Origin: Lysinibacillus agricola
Lineage (GTDB): Bacteria > Bacillota > Bacilli > Bacillales_A > Planococcaceae
Reading direction: 5' to 3'
DNA length: 64,000 nucleotides
Assembly: GCF_016638705.1 (NCBI RefSeq)
Contig: NZ_CP067341.1
Coordinates: forward strand, 1,367,501-1,431,500
Below, piece by piece: positions 10,045-19,779 of the stretch. The notes below the pieces were generated by a model. It had not been told where the DNA came from and did not search any database. It worked only from the letters and a program-made list of their open reading frames with translations. Each line of letters opens with the position of its first letter. Positions within the stretch are counted from its first letter, which is position 1. Both the position numbers and the translations under genes were made by a program.

Positions 10045-10959
10045 GTGGCAGAATTAGGGACTCGACTGAAAGAGGCGAGACTGTCTAAAGGCTACAGCTT
10101 AGACGATTTGCAAGAAATAACGAAAATACAAAAGCGTTATTTAGTAGGTATTGAAGAGGGCAATTTTTCGATTATGCCTGGTTCGTTTTATGTACGAGCT
10201 TTTATTAAACAATATGCAGACGCTGTTGGTTTGAACGCAGAGGAAATTTTAGAAACTTATAAAAACGAACTGCCAGGTACGCCAAACGAGCAAGTAAACC
10301 AATCGTTGACGAATAATCCAAGCAGAAGAAAAAGTTTCAAGGGCCCTTCCAATAAAATGATGGAGGCAATGCCGAAAATAATCGTTGGTTTATTTATTAT
10401 TGTTATTATTGTGGCAATTTGGGTGCTAGGGCAATCTAAAATTAAATCGGGGCAAGACGATCATGACGATACCCCACCAGAAATGGAATATGATACAAAA
10501 GCAAATCCAATCGATAGTCAAAAAGATAAAGAAAATGAAGATAAAAAAGCTCAAACAACTGGTAAACAAGACTCAACAGATTCAAAAGATTCAGCAAAGG
10601 AAACACCTGATGAAAAGCAAGCTGAAGAGGTTAAGCAAACGATTTCAGCAGGGACTATTGAAGCAGATGGGGCAACAACTTCTTATACGTTAACAGGTAC
10701 AGATTCTCTTAAAATACGTATTGAGGTATCAGGTCCTACATTTATCGGTATTCGAAACCAACAGCAACAAGAAGTATTAACAGAAACACGTGTATATAAT
10801 GCAGGAGAAGTTGTAGAATTCGACGCAACATCTCAAAACTACGCTCGTATCCGTTTAGGTAATTCAACGCAAGCTAAGGTATACATTAATGACGAGCTTT
10901 TAACGTATGCACAGCAAATTGTAACGCAAAACATCGTCATCAATTTCAATAAAGAATAG
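10045..10959 (+). CDS. rodZ: RodZ/YmfM-like cell-shape protein
   Basis: 304-aa bitopic membrane protein. The N-terminal helix-turn-helix domain (about residues 3-70; GTRLKEARLSKGYSLDDLQ, then the conserved FYVRAFIKQYA) faces the cytoplasm. One transmembrane helix follows at about residues 112-131 (IIVGLFIIVIIVAIWVLG). Next comes an Asp/Lys/Glu/Gln-rich linker and a C-terminal DUF4115 beta domain (residues about 200-304). This is the layout of RodZ, which links MreB filaments to the wall-synthesis machinery. The start is GTG 10045 with a weak ribosome-binding site. It lies directly upstream of pgsA as in B. subtilis ymfM. Confidence 0.88.
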   Translation: MAELGTRLKEARLSKGYSLDDLQEITKIQKRYLVGIEEGNFSIMPGSFYVRAFIKQYADAVGLNAEEILETYKNELPGTPNEQVNQSLTNNPSRRKSFKGPSNKMMEAMPKIIVGLFIIVIIVAIWVLGQSKIKSGQDDHDDTPPEMEYDTKANPIDSQKDKENEDKKAQTTGKQDSTDSKDSAKETPDEKQAEEVKQTISAGTIEADGATTSYTLTGTDSLKIRIEVSGPTFIGIRNQQQQEVLTETRVYNAGEVVEFDATSQNYARIRLGNSTQAKVYINDELLTYAQQIVTQNIVINFNKE

Positions 10960-10987
10960 TAGTCATCTAGTGATGGCTACTTTCTTT
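10957..10987 (+). terminator. Hairpin overlapping the rodZ stop codon
   Basis: Stem GTAGTCATC / GATGGCTAC (9 bp with one G-U pair) begins at the last base of the rodZ stop codon and is followed by TTTCTTT. It is probably a partial terminator between rodZ and pgsA. Confidence 0.65.
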
Positions 10988-11009
10988 CATCATGAAAGGT
11001 GTTAGAAAA

Positions 11010-11588
11010 ATGAACATTCCAAATAAAATTACCATCTCTCGAATCATACTTATTCCGTTCTTTGTCATTGTTATGATGTTTGATTTCAACTGGGGAACAA
11101 TGTCACTATTCGGTGCGAAGATGCCTGTTCATCATTTTGTAGGTGCACTTATTTTTATTTTTGCTTCAACAACTGATTGGGTGGATGGTTATTATGCACG
11201 TAAGTATAATCTTGTGACGACGTTTGGGAAATTTTTAGACCCGCTAGCTGATAAGTTACTTGTATCAGCAGCATTTATTTTAATGGTTGAACTCGATATG
11301 GCATCATCTTGGATAGTCATCTTAATTATTAGCCGTGAGTTTGCGGTAACTGGTTTACGATTAATTTTGGCTGGAGAAGGCGAAGTCGTAGCAGCAAACC
11401 AGCTTGGTAAAATAAAAACATGGACGCAAATAGTGGCCATCGCAGCAGCACTTTTACACAATACAATCTTTACACTTATTGGTATTCCATTTAATACAAT
11501 TATGCTATATATTGCATTGTTCTTCACACTGTGGTCTGGATGGGATTATTTCTATCTAAATCGACGTGTCTTACTTGAGTCTAAATAA
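11010..11588 (+). CDS. pgsA: CDP-diacylglycerol-glycerol-3-phosphate 3-phosphatidyltransferase
   Basis: Membrane enzyme of about 192 aa that makes phosphatidylglycerophosphate, the committed step to phosphatidylglycerol. The full CDP-alcohol phosphotransferase signature D(x2)DG(x2)AR(x8)G(x3)D(x3)D is present (TDWVDGYYAR, then FGKFLDPLADK), with hydrophobic helices before and after. Start ATG 11010 gives the typical N-terminus MNIPNKITISR and has AAAGGTG 8 nt upstream. An ATG 18 bp earlier would lie in the terminator region. An essential gene, in conserved order before cinA. Confidence 0.96.
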   Translation: MNIPNKITISRIILIPFFVIVMMFDFNWGTMSLFGAKMPVHHFVGALIFIFASTTDWVDGYYARKYNLVTTFGKFLDPLADKLLVSAAFILMVELDMASSWIVILIISREFAVTGLRLILAGEGEVVAANQLGKIKTWTQIVAIAAALLHNTIFTLIGIPFNTIMLYIALFFTLWSGWDYFYLNRRVLLESK

Positions 11589-11605
11589 GAAAGGTCTTGG
11601 GGATC

Positions 11606-12865
11606 ATGAATGCTGAAATTCTTGCAGTTGGCTCAGAGTTATTGCTTGGTCAGATTACGAATACAAATGCGAGATTTATTTCGAGTCAGTTGTCGGAGTT
11701 AGGGATAAATGTGTTTTATCACACTGTTGTTGGAGATAATGCAAAACGTTTAGAAGAGGCTATTTCCGTTGCAGAGACTCGTGCTGATTTAATCATTTTC
11801 TCTGGTGGGCTTGGTCCTACAAAGGATGATTTAACAAAGGAAACGATTGCTCGTCATCTTGGTGTTCCTCTCGAATTTGATGATATCGCACTGACATATA
11901 TTGAGCAATTTTTTGCAAAACGAGGACGTCCAATGACGGACAATAATCGTAAGCAAGCTTTAGTATTAGCAGGTAGTGAAGTATTAGCAAACCATCACGG
12001 TATGGCACCTGGCATGATATTAACAAAAGATAGGCGTACGTATATTTTGCTGCCAGGGCCACCCAAAGAGCTTGAGCCAATGTTCCAATTTGAAGCAAAA
12101 CCAAAGCTTGGTGTGATGTTGAATGCCGGAGGGGTTATTGCATCACATGTTATGCGCTTTTACGGTATCGGAGAAGCGGAACTTGAGGTACGGATCCAAG
12201 ATATTTTAGATGCTCAAACAAATCCAACTATTGCTCCTCTTGCTTCGGACGGCGAGGTTACATTGCGTGTAACTGCCAAGGCAGAAACCGAGCAAGAAGC
12301 GCAGCAGCTTATTGCCACAAAGGTAGCAGAGATTCAAGCGCTTGTTGGTGACTTTCAATATGGTATAGATGATGATTCTCTTGCCTCTAAAACTGTAGAA
12401 ATGTTACTAGATAATAAGTTAACAATTTCTGCGGCAGAAAGTTTAACAGCAGGGTTATTTCAGTCAGAGCTTGCTGAGATACCGGGTGTAGGAGATGCCC
12501 TTGTTGGTGGCGTTGTTACGTATACAGAAGAGGCTAAGATTAAGCAGCTCGGTATTACTAAAGAATTATTAGATACACATGGTATTGTAAGCAGTGAGTG
12601 TGCAGCCGCTATGGCTAGTGCTGTGCGTGAAAAAATCGGTACTACTATTGGTATTGGATTAACAGGTGCAGCAGGTCCTACAGCACACGATCATCAGCCA
12701 GTAGGGACGGTTTGGATTGGTATTGCTATTGGCGATGAAGAACCAATTACGTATTTGCTTCATTTATCGGGCATGCGCAATACGAATCGACTTCGCGCGG
12801 TGAAGTTTACATGTCATTATTTAATGCAACTTTTGGAAGAACGAGGCTTTACAAAACGCTATTAA
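11606..12865 (+). CDS. cinA: CinA-family protein (competence/damage-inducible, NMN amidohydrolase-type)
   Basis: About 419 aa. The N-terminal MoeA/MogA-like domain (EILAVGSELLLGQITNTN; FSGGLGPTKDDLTKE) is followed by the C-terminal CinA domain (residues about 260-415; AAESLTAGLF, VTYTEEAK, GLTGAAGP). The C-terminal domain is known in other species as a nicotinamide mononucleotide deamidase, and in Bacillus and Streptococcus the gene belongs to the competence regulon next to recA. ATG 11606 is preferred, with AAGAAAGG about 11 nt upstream; a TTG at 11597 is possible. A terminator separates it from recA. Confidence 0.93.
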   Translation: MNAEILAVGSELLLGQITNTNARFISSQLSELGINVFYHTVVGDNAKRLEEAISVAETRADLIIFSGGLGPTKDDLTKETIARHLGVPLEFDDIALTYIEQFFAKRGRPMTDNNRKQALVLAGSEVLANHHGMAPGMILTKDRRTYILLPGPPKELEPMFQFEAKPKLGVMLNAGGVIASHVMRFYGIGEAELEVRIQDILDAQTNPTIAPLASDGEVTLRVTAKAETEQEAQQLIATKVAEIQALVGDFQYGIDDDSLASKTVEMLLDNKLTISAAESLTAGLFQSELAEIPGVGDALVGGVVTYTEEAKIKQLGITKELLDTHGIVSSECAAAMASAVREKIGTTIGIGLTGAAGPTAHDHQPVGTVWIGIAIGDEEPITYLLHLSGMRNTNRLRAVKFTCHYLMQLLEERGFTKRY

Positions 12866-12880
12866 TAGATATGAAAATAG

Positions 12881-12917
12881 AAATTTGGGTTGAAAAAGAT
12901 ACCCAAATTTTTATTTT
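12881..12917 (+). terminator. Terminator after cinA
   Basis: Perfect 10 bp stem AAATTTGGGT / ACCCAAATTT with a 10-nt loop and a T-rich tail. Confidence 0.9.
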
Positions 12918-12926
12918 GGATAAAAT

Positions 12927-12940
12927 CGAATAAATGTTCG
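12927..12940 (+). promoter_or_regulatory. LexA (SOS) box upstream of recA
   Basis: CGAATAAATGTTCG is a near-perfect match to the Gram-positive SOS box CGAACRNRYGTTYC and lies just upstream of the recA promoter. RecA is therefore expected to be DNA-damage inducible through LexA/DinR. Confidence 0.85.
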
Positions 12941-12948
12941 CTTTTTTC

Positions 12949-12977
12949 TTGCGTGTTCTCTTAAAAACAAGTATAGT
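12949..12977 (+). promoter_or_regulatory. recA promoter
   Basis: TTGCGT, 17-bp spacer, TATAGT, starting 9 bp downstream of the LexA box and 45 bp upstream of the recA start. Confidence 0.75.
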
Positions 12978-13022
12978 AGAGAAAGAGAAAAACAGTGAAC
13001 AGTTTTCGAAGGAGGAAAATGA

Positions 13023-14090
13023 ATGAGTGATCGTAAAGCAGCCTTAGAACAGGCGTTAAAACAAATTGAAAAGAATTTTGGTAAAGGTTCTATCATGAAA
13101 CTTGGCGAAAAAACCGATTTAGAAATCGCTACATCTTCAAGTGGTTCGTTAGCACTTGATGCTGCATTAGGTGTTGGTGGTTATCCACGTGGACGTATTA
13201 TTGAAGTATATGGCCCGGAATCATCAGGTAAAACAACGGTTGCTTTACATGCTATTGCAGAAGTGCAAGCAAATGGCGGACAAGCTGCTTTTATCGATGC
13301 TGAGCATGCTTTAGATCCAATCTATGCACAAAAATTGGGCGTCAATATTGATGAGCTTCTATTATCGCAACCAGATACAGGAGAGCAAGCACTTGAGATT
13401 GCAGAAGCATTAGTACGTAGTGGTGCTATCGATATCATCGTTATTGACTCTGTAGCAGCATTAGTTCCAAAAGCTGAAATTGAAGGGGATATGGGTGATT
13501 CACATGTCGGTCTACAAGCTCGTTTAATGTCTCAAGCATTACGTAAGCTTTCAGGTGCTATCAATAAATCAAAAACGATTGCTATTTTCATTAACCAAAT
13601 ACGTGAAAAAATCGGTGTTATGTTCGGAAACCCAGAAACAACACCTGGTGGTCGTGCGCTTAAATTCTATAGCTCCGTTCGCTTAGAAGTACGTCGTGCA
13701 GAAGCTATTAAACAAGGCAATGACATTATGGGTAACCGTACAAAAATTAAAATTGTGAAAAACAAAGTAGCACCACCATTCCGTACAGCTGAAGTCGATA
13801 TTATGTACGGTGAAGGAATTTCAAAAGAGGGCGAAACAGTCGATTTAGGTGTTGAACTAGACATCGTTCAAAAAAGCGGTTCTTGGTATGCTTACGGTGA
13901 TGAGCGCCTAGGTCAAGGTCGTGAAAATGCCAAACAGTATTTAAAAGAAAATCCAGCAGTACTTGACGACATTGCGAATAAAATCCGTGCTTCTTACGGT
14001 ATTGCATCTTCTTCATATACTATTGCGGCTCATGGTGAAGAGGAAGAAATGGATGATGAATTAAAGCTTCTTCTTGAAGACGAAAAATAA
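13023..14090 (+). CDS. recA: RecA recombinase
   Basis: 355-aa recombinase that forms filaments on single-stranded DNA, drives strand exchange and triggers LexA self-cleavage. Walker A is GPESSGKTT (about residues 66-74), Walker [14 protein letters not shown], loop L2 region [17 protein letters not shown], and the C-terminus is acidic ([12 protein letters not shown]). Length and sequence are fully typical. ATG 13023 has AAGGAGGAAA 4-8 nt upstream. The gene is monocistronic, with its own SOS promoter and a strong 3' hairpin. Confidence 0.98.
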   Translation: MSDRKAALEQALKQIEKNFGKGSIMKLGEKTDLEIATSSSGSLALDAALGVGGYPRGRIIEVYGPESSGKTTVALHAIAEVQANGGQAAFIDAEHALDPIYAQKLGVNIDELLLSQPDTGEQALEIAEALVRSGAIDIIVIDSVAALVPKAEIEGDMGDSHVGLQARLMSQALRKLSGAINKSKTIAIFINQIREKIGVMFGNPETTPGGRALKFYSSVRLEVRRAEAIKQGNDIMGNRTKIKIVKNKVAPPFRTAEVDIMYGEGISKEGETVDLGVELDIVQKSGSWYAYGDERLGQGRENAKQYLKENPAVLDDIANKIRASYGIASSSYTIAAHGEEEEMDDELKLLLEDEK

Positions 14091-14096
14091 ATAAAT

Positions 14097-14118
14097 CAAT
14101 TATGCCTCGGCATAATTG
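14097..14118. repeat. CAATTATGCC palindrome, copy 1
   Basis: Near-perfect inverted repeat CAATTATGCC-TC-GGCATAATTG just after recA. The same palindrome occurs at 23845-23862 and 29372-29393, each in intergenic DNA, so it is a dispersed family. Confidence 0.75.
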
Positions 14119-14120
14119 CG

Positions 14121-14169
14121 TTCGGATTTGGCTTTGTGCTTGCACTTGCACAAAGCACTCCTTTCCGAA
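14121..14169 (+). repeat. Nested hairpin in recA 3' region
   Basis: Inner perfect stem GCTTTGTGC / GCACAAAGC (9 bp, 8-nt loop) within an outer TTCGGA / TCCGAA pairing. It is not followed by a T-run. It lies next to the dispersed palindrome and is probably part of the same intergenic element. Confidence 0.55.
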
Positions 14170-14194
14170 TTCGTAACATCCGCCGGAGGCTTTA

Positions 14195-14252
14195 AAAGGA
14201 AAATGCATTGTTCCCACTCTTAGAGTGAGAGCAATGCATTTTTCCTTTATAT
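14195..14252 (+). terminator. Long terminator hairpin after recA
   Basis: Arms AAAGGAAAATGCATTG and CAATGCATTTTTCCTTT form a stem of about 16 bp with a second small stem CACTCT/AGAGTG inside the loop. This is the likely end of the recA transcript. Confidence 0.8.
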
Positions 14253-14702
14253 TTACATATACTAGGAAATTCGGTTCTATAAAATTTGTTGGAAATCCAT
14301 ACGATTTATGATGAAGGCAAATGCCCCGGCACTTTTGCCGAAAAACTGGCTTTTTAGTTGGTCGGCGGAAAGGGAGGGGGAGTCGCCAGAACGTTTCCTG
14401 TAAGCTACGCATTGTTCTAATAGAAAAGCGACGGATAGCCTCATCGAAATCACGGTTTGAACGTCATCAAGAGAGGGGAGGGAAGTTTACATTGTTCCTC
14501 CACCCGAACTTTTATGTACGCCGAGGATATAAGGCTTTTAGCAAAAATAAATAGTCTGTAAAATATTTCCTAAGCACTACTTTTCTTTTATTTTTGTAAA
14601 AAGTAAAATGTGGGTTAGTGTAAAAGTATTAGGGAATTAATTCTCTTAATGGATATGACTGACTTTTTTTCTTTCGAAGGGCGAACAGATGCCCGACTAT
14701 CC
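14253..14702. other. Gene-free interval recA-rny
   Basis: About 450 bp with no supported gene. Short open frames here lack ribosome-binding sites and family features. A small hairpin GGCAAA/TTTGCC at 14316-14339 is followed by a G-rich stretch (14367-14385). I cannot assign it to a known RNA family. Confidence 0.4.
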
Positions 14703-14731
14703 TTGACAGAGTTTAAGCCTAGTTATACAAT
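14703..14731 (+). promoter_or_regulatory. rny promoter
   Basis: TTGACA, 17-bp spacer, TACAAT, a near-consensus sigma-A promoter about 100 bp upstream of rny. A second TATAAT lies at 14740-14745 without a clear -35. Confidence 0.65.
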
Positions 14732-14833
14732 TAAATATGTATAATTTCTGAATTATGACTTTAAATAGGCACTGCAATTTTTGTATGCGCCGACTGAAAC
14801 TGTATTACCCAAATAGCAAGAGGAGGTGTTCAT

Positions 14834-16393
14834 ATGGATGGAATTACTATCATCTCCGCTTTGCTTGGACTCATCGTTGGTGCCGCTGTTAGCTATATCT
14901 ACATGAAAAAAGTGAATGACTCAAAAATCACTGGTGCTAAACATGTCGCTGAAACAATCGTTGAAGAAGGAAAACGAGAAGCGGAGGCATTGAAGAAAGA
15001 AGCACTACTTGAAGCCAAAGATGAAACTCACAAATTTCGTAATGAAGCAGAAAATGACATTCGTGAACGTCGTTTAGAACTTCAAAAACAAGAGAACCGT
15101 TTATTGCAAAGAGAAGAGAATCTTGATCGCAAAGATGATGCTCTAAATAAGAGAGAAGCAGGCTTAGAGCGTAAAGAACAAGCTCTAGCTGAAAGACAAC
15201 AGCATATTGAACAGATGGAGAGCAAAGTGGACGAGCTCGTTGCCTTGCAAAAAACAGAGCTAGAGCGTATTTCAGCTTTAACTAGAGATGAAGCAAAAGC
15301 TATTATCTTAGGAGAAGTAGAAAAAGAGCTAGCGACTGATATTGCTGTGATGACGAAGGAAGCTGAGACACGTGCAAAAGAAGACTCAGATAAAAAAGCA
15401 CGTGAAATTTTATCACTGGCGCTGCAACGTTTTGCAGCAGACCACGTTGCAGAAACAACAGTATCTGTCGTGAACTTGCCTAATGATGAAATGAAAGGTC
15501 GTATTATAGGTCGTGAAGGTCGTAATATCCGTACGCTGGAAACGCTAACAGGTATAGATTTAATTATTGATGATACTCCAGAGGCGGTTATTTTATCAGG
15601 CTTTGATCCAATTCGTCGTGAAACGGCTCGACTCGCACTTGAAAAACTTGTACAGGATGGCCGTATTCACCCTGCTCGAATTGAGGAAATGGTGGAAAAA
15701 GCTCGTCGTGAAGTGGATGAACAAATCCGCGAAACAGGTGAGCAAACAACATTTGAAATTGGCATTCATAACTTACATCCAGATTTAATGAAGATTTTAG
15801 GCCGCATGAAATATCGTACAAGCTATGGACAAAACGTCCTAAAACATTCAATAGAGGTTGCATATTTAGCAGGCTTGCTCGCTGCTGAACTTGGTGAAGA
15901 TGTAGCATTAGCTCGCCGTGCAGGTTTATTACATGATATTGGTAAAGCAATTGACCATGAAGTTGAAGGTAGCCACGTCGAAATCGGTGTGGAGTTAGCA
16001 ACAAAATACAAAGAACATCCGGTCGTAATAAACAGCATTGCTTCTCACCATGGTGATACAGAGGCAACATCTGTAATCGCCGTTTTAGTAGCTGCAGCGG
16101 ATGCATTATCAGCAGCTCGTCCAGGTGCTCGAAGTGAGACACTTGAAAACTATATCCGAAGACTTGAAAAGTTAGAGGAAATTTCCGAAAGCTATGATGG
16201 TGTAGAAAAATCCTTTGCAATTCAGGCTGGTCGTGAAATCCGTATTATTGTACAACCTGAAAAAATTGATGACTTGGCTTCACATCGCTTAGCGAGAGAT
16301 ATCCGTAAGCGAATTGAAGAAGAACTTGATTACCCAGGTCATATTAAAGTAACGGTTATTCGTGAAACACGTGCCGTGGAATATGCGAAATAG
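14834..16393 (+). CDS. rny: Ribonuclease Y
   Basis: 519-aa membrane-anchored endoribonuclease that starts mRNA decay. An N-terminal transmembrane helix (about residues 4-24, [19 protein letters not shown]) is followed by a long charged coiled coil to about residue 200. Next comes the KH domain ([15 protein letters not shown]) and the HD phosphohydrolase domain with metal-binding [10 protein letters not shown] and the second His motif [11 protein letters not shown] 14834 has AGAGGAGGTG 4 nt upstream. In Bacillus rny is followed by ymdB; here a 10.5-kb exopolysaccharide island separates them. Confidence 0.97.
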   Translation: MDGITIISALLGLIVGAAVSYIYMKKVNDSKITGAKHVAETIVEEGKREAEALKKEALLEAKDETHKFRNEAENDIRERRLELQKQENRLLQREENLDRKDDALNKREAGLERKEQALAERQQHIEQMESKVDELVALQKTELERISALTRDEAKAIILGEVEKELATDIAVMTKEAETRAKEDSDKKAREILSLALQRFAADHVAETTVSVVNLPNDEMKGRIIGREGRNIRTLETLTGIDLIIDDTPEAVILSGFDPIRRETARLALEKLVQDGRIHPARIEEMVEKARREVDEQIRETGEQTTFEIGIHNLHPDLMKILGRMKYRTSYGQNVLKHSIEVAYLAGLLAAELGEDVALARRAGLLHDIGKAIDHEVEGSHVEIGVELATKYKEHPVVINSIASHHGDTEATSVIAVLVAAADALSAARPGARSETLENYIRRLEKLEEISESYDGVEKSFAIQAGREIRIIVQPEKIDDLASHRLARDIRKRIEEELDYPGHIKVTVIRETRAVEYAK

Positions 16394-16408
16394 AAAAGAA
16401 AATGAAAG

Positions 16409-16442
16409 GCTTCCTTTGACATAGGTCAAAGGAAGCTTTTTT
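16409..16442 (+). terminator. Terminator after rny
   Basis: Perfect 12 bp stem GCTTCCTTTGAC / GTCAAAGGAAGC, loop ATAG, followed by a T-run. Confidence 0.9.
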
Positions 16443-16740
16443 ATTACAAAAAAATAAAGTTCCTATCATCAAAATCTAGTATCTGTCCCCAAGTTTGAAG
16501 TCACGGTCTGCTCCCTCAGGTGAGAGTGTGTTAGAGACTTAGACTTCAGAAGCCACTTTCATTTGTAGACAGCCACAAATTCATTTTCTTAGTATTTTAG
16601 ATTTGGTTATTTTTAATAAAATTTCAACATAGATTAAAAAAGGGACATTTTTATTTAGGTAGAGAGTATATATAGCGATTTACATAAATTTGGAAATTAA
16701 CACAAGTGGAATTCTAATAGGATTTGTACCAATAAAAGGG
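16443..16740. other. Gene-free junction rny-exopolysaccharide island
   Basis: About 300 bp, AT-rich towards the right. A GAAGTC...GACTTC inverted pair at 16497-16548 is the only structure noticed. No convincing promoter, leader RNA or attachment site is visible, although transcription of the island must start here. Confidence 0.4.
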
Positions 16741-16752
16741 GATGGATATTAA

Positions 16753-17475
16753 ATGGATGAGGTTGTTAGTTTACAAAAAGTATTTCAGATTATAAAAAAC
16801 AAAAAATGGTTAATAACAGGCATTGTATTGCTCGCTATCATTGCTTCTACAGTGTTAAATTATTTCTATATAACTCCAGAATATGAAGCTTCTACTCAGA
16901 TTTTAGTAAATCAAAAAGGAAAAGACAGTGAATATGTAGGCGTTGATAAAATACAGGCAAATCTTCAATTAATTAACACTTATAACGTCATTATCAAAAG
17001 CCCAGTTATTTTAACAAAAGTAATTGAGAAACTTGACCTTGAAACAACATCAGAAGAACTTACCAAACAAATAAATGTATTAAATACTGATGATTCTCAA
17101 GTAGTAAATATTAGTGTTAGAGATGAAGATTATGATAAAGCCATAGCCATTGCCAATACAGTTGCGGAAGTATTCAAAAGCGAAATCCAAATTTTAATGA
17201 ATATTAATAATGTAAATGTTCTTTCTTCAGCTCAACCAACAAAAAACCCAACACCCGTCTCTCCGAATACTTACTTAAATATAACGATTGCAGTAGTAAT
17301 AGGTCTTATTATCGGTATAGGACTAGCCTTCATATTAGATTATATTGATACAACTATTAAAAGTGAAGAATATATAGAGGAAACCTTGGATTTACCGATT
17401 ATAGGAATTGTGTGCTCAATCCCCGATAATAAAAGTCAAAAAAAGGTTTTTAGAAGTAGAAGTAGATCATTTTAA
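16753..17475 (+). CDS. Polysaccharide chain-length modulator / BY-kinase activator (Wzz/CpsC type)
   Basis: 240-aa membrane protein with one helix at about residues 20-38 and a second at about 174-195. The two flank an extracellular domain that starts with TPEYEASTQILVNQK. This is the Wzz layout of Gram-positive CpsC/CapA/EpsA adaptors that recruit and activate the cytoplasmic tyrosine kinase. The Pro-rich segment AQPTKNPTPVSPN before helix 2 is characteristic. ATG 16753 has AAAGGGGATGG 7 nt upstream. It is the first gene of the island. Its kinase partner lies 4.8 kb away at 22291, which is an unusual separation. Confidence 0.85.
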   Translation: MDEVVSLQKVFQIIKNKKWLITGIVLLAIIASTVLNYFYITPEYEASTQILVNQKGKDSEYVGVDKIQANLQLINTYNVIIKSPVILTKVIEKLDLETTSEELTKQINVLNTDDSQVVNISVRDEDYDKAIAIANTVAEVFKSEIQILMNINNVNVLSSAQPTKNPTPVSPNTYLNITIAVVIGLIIGIGLAFILDYIDTTIKSEEYIEETLDLPIIGIVCSIPDNKSQKKVFRSRSRSF

Positions 17476-17622
17476 CATATTTATTTATTTAAAAGTAATA
17501 TGCGCGAAGGCTAATAGTGAATGAAACGACATAAGAAAAATAAACCATCAAGACCTAATTGATAAGTGTAAGATATCCGCATAATTCATACAAAAATGAA
17601 TGGATAGGAGGGACAGAAGTTA

Positions 17623-18810
17623 ATGAAAATATTGTTTATAGCTGCACAGTCGTTATTTTCAAATTCTTCAGTAACATTAATGAATTTAGGTTTTATTGAA
17701 GCCTTGATATTGAATGGCTGTAAAGTCGATGTCATCACTTCTGAATTGCCTGAAAAGCATATTTCGCAGGATGAAGGTATTAAATTGCCTGATATAAATA
17801 GTTTAACGGCATATCCTATTGGAGGAGCATATAACATTTTTAGTAGCAAGAAATCTTCCGCCACTCCACAAATCTTTCAAAGTATAACACGGTTAATAAA
17901 AGATTCAATTAAGTATACTTACTCATTATTTACCATATATGACCATCAACTTAGGTGGATTAACAATGTAGATAATATAGAAAATAATAATGTTAACTAT
18001 GATTATATTATTTCATCTTCTGATCCAAAGCATGCTCATTTATTTTCATTAAAAATGATTCAACAAAAAAAAGTGAATTATAAAAAGTGGATTCAAATAT
18101 GGGGAGATCCTTTTAGTTTAGATATTACGAATAGAAACCCAATAGTAATTAATCGAATGAGAAAAGAAGAAAAATACCTATTTGAATGTGCAGATAAAGT
18201 TTTATTTGTATCTCCCTTTACAGCTCAAAAATATCAAGCTCTTTATCAGGAACTAAATCATAAAATTGATTTTATTTTAATCCCTTATTTAACTACTGAC
18301 GATCAAAAAAGTGGAAATGATAAGGAGATAACATTTGGATATTTTGGGGATTATAGCTCCCATATTAGAAATTTAAAGCCATGTTATGATGCAATGAATG
18401 AACTAAACTATAACTTTGTTGTTAGAGGAGATTCTGATATTAAACTGAAAAGCACAAAAATGATTGATATAGGACCACGCATCAACTTAGAAAAGTTGAG
18501 AGAACTAGAAAAAAATACAGATATTTATATTCATCTATGTAACCTTAAAGGTAGTCAAATACCAGCTAAATTATATTATTATTCTGGATCGAAAAAGCCT
18601 ATTCTCTTCATATTAGATGGCGAAAAAGAGGAACTCCGAAAATTTTATAGTCAATATAATCGTTATATTTTTTGTGAAAATAACGTTGAATCTATAAAAG
18701 AAGCCCTAAGATTTATAAATGAAAATTATAAAAAAATAATCTATCCAACAGTGAGAGAGTTTGCACCAACGTATATCGGACATGAACTTATAAGGAAGAT
18801 GCAGCAATGA
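17623..18810 (+). CDS. Glycosyltransferase, GT4-like
   Basis: 395 aa. The N-terminal half begins KILFIAAQSLFSNSSVTLMNLGF, the usual opening of GT-B glycosyltransferases. The C-terminal half holds FGYFGDYS and a segment resembling the nucleotide-sugar binding region (PAKLYYYSGSKKPILFI). It probably adds one sugar to the lipid-linked repeat unit on the cytoplasmic face of the membrane; donor and acceptor are unknown. ATG 17623 has AGGAGGG upstream. The AT-rich codon use differs from the surrounding backbone genes, in line with horizontal acquisition. The stop overlaps the next start (ATGA). Confidence 0.75.
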   Translation: MKILFIAAQSLFSNSSVTLMNLGFIEALILNGCKVDVITSELPEKHISQDEGIKLPDINSLTAYPIGGAYNIFSSKKSSATPQIFQSITRLIKDSIKYTYSLFTIYDHQLRWINNVDNIENNNVNYDYIISSSDPKHAHLFSLKMIQQKKVNYKKWIQIWGDPFSLDITNRNPIVINRMRKEEKYLFECADKVLFVSPFTAQKYQALYQELNHKIDFILIPYLTTDDQKSGNDKEITFGYFGDYSSHIRNLKPCYDAMNELNYNFVVRGDSDIKLKSTKMIDIGPRINLEKLRELEKNTDIYIHLCNLKGSQIPAKLYYYSGSKKPILFILDGEKEELRKFYSQYNRYIFCENNVESIKEALRFINENYKKIIYPTVREFAPTYIGHELIRKMQQ

Positions 18811-19769
18811 GTGCTCCTAATGATTTTATAAGTATTATTATCCCTGTTTACAATATAGAAAATTATATAACGAGATGTCTACAATCACTTCAAAAACAGA
18901 CAATACAACACTTTGAAATCATTGTAATTGATGACGGTTCAACGGATGGCTCGAAAAATAATATAGTCCAGCTTGCTACAAAGGATCATCGAATAAAATA
19001 TTATTATCAAGAAAATAAAGGAGTAAGTTCTGCAAGAAATAAGGGCTTAGCTTTAGCAGAAGGCACTTACATTATTTTTATAGATGGAGATGATTTTGTA
19101 CATGAAAATTTCCTATATGAGATATGTAAAGAAATACATTCATGTAATGTGCTGGCTATAATAACGAATATTCTACCGAAATCCAATGCTACAGAGAAGG
19201 AAAGGTTAAAGGCAGAAGAGGCATTTAATCGAATTTTAGAAGGATCCTTCGATCGGACAGCGTGTGGAATATTATTTCGGAAAGCAGTAATTGAAGAATT
19301 TAATTTAACTTTTGATGAAGATATTCAATATGGAGAAGACATGGTCTTTACATTGAAATATCTAAATTGTCATAAAATTGATGAAGTGGTTTTTCTTAAT
19401 AAGAACATGTATGTAGTTGAAGAAAGGCAAAATTCTTCAATGAGAGTCGCAGATCCTTATTTTTATAAAAAAACACTGCATTTAAAAAACATATTAGAGT
19501 GTTATTTTATGAATAAGAACTCTTCTATTGAAACAATATCATTATTTAATAGGTATTTTATGGGGGACTATCTTTTAGCTAACAGTAAATTGTTAACATT
19601 AGAAATTTCAAAAAATAAAAAGAAAACAGTTTTAAAAGAGCAACGATTTGAATATGTTATTGATGTCTCGACTGTGCCCCTAACTATAGAAAAAATAAAA
19701 TACAATATCATAAGAAAGGTCAATATAGGAATTGTACTATTTTTATTCAAAATAAAAAACACTGTTTGA
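18807..19769 (+). CDS. Glycosyltransferase family 2
   Basis: 320-aa GT-A enzyme with the classical family 2 features: SIIIPVYNIENYITRCLQSL at the N-terminus, IDDGSTDGS for donor binding, NKGVSSARNKGL, and the metal-binding DxD as DGDDF near residue 94. An ED-containing acceptor motif (YGEDMVFTLKYL) follows. It adds a sugar to the growing repeat unit; specificity is not readable. It starts within the stop of the preceding gene. Confidence 0.9.
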   Translation: MSAPNDFISIIIPVYNIENYITRCLQSLQKQTIQHFEIIVIDDGSTDGSKNNIVQLATKDHRIKYYYQENKGVSSARNKGLALAEGTYIIFIDGDDFVHENFLYEICKEIHSCNVLAIITNILPKSNATEKERLKAEEAFNRILEGSFDRTACGILFRKAVIEEFNLTFDEDIQYGEDMVFTLKYLNCHKIDEVVFLNKNMYVVEERQNSSMRVADPYFYKKTLHLKNILECYFMNKNSSIETISLFNRYFMGDYLLANSKLLTLEISKNKKKTVLKEQRFEYVIDVSTVPLTIEKIKYNIIRKVNIGIVLFLFKIKNTV

Positions 19770-19779
19770 GGGTGTGTTG

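Noticed and set aside
14300..14420. Structured RNA between recA and rny (hairpin plus G-rich stretch)
   Set aside because: Only one short hairpin is visible and no known riboswitch or T-box consensus could be matched.
15588..16220. 210-codon frame antisense to rny
   Set aside because: Shadow of the conserved rny coding sequence; composition (many His/Leu/Gln) is typical of an antisense frame.
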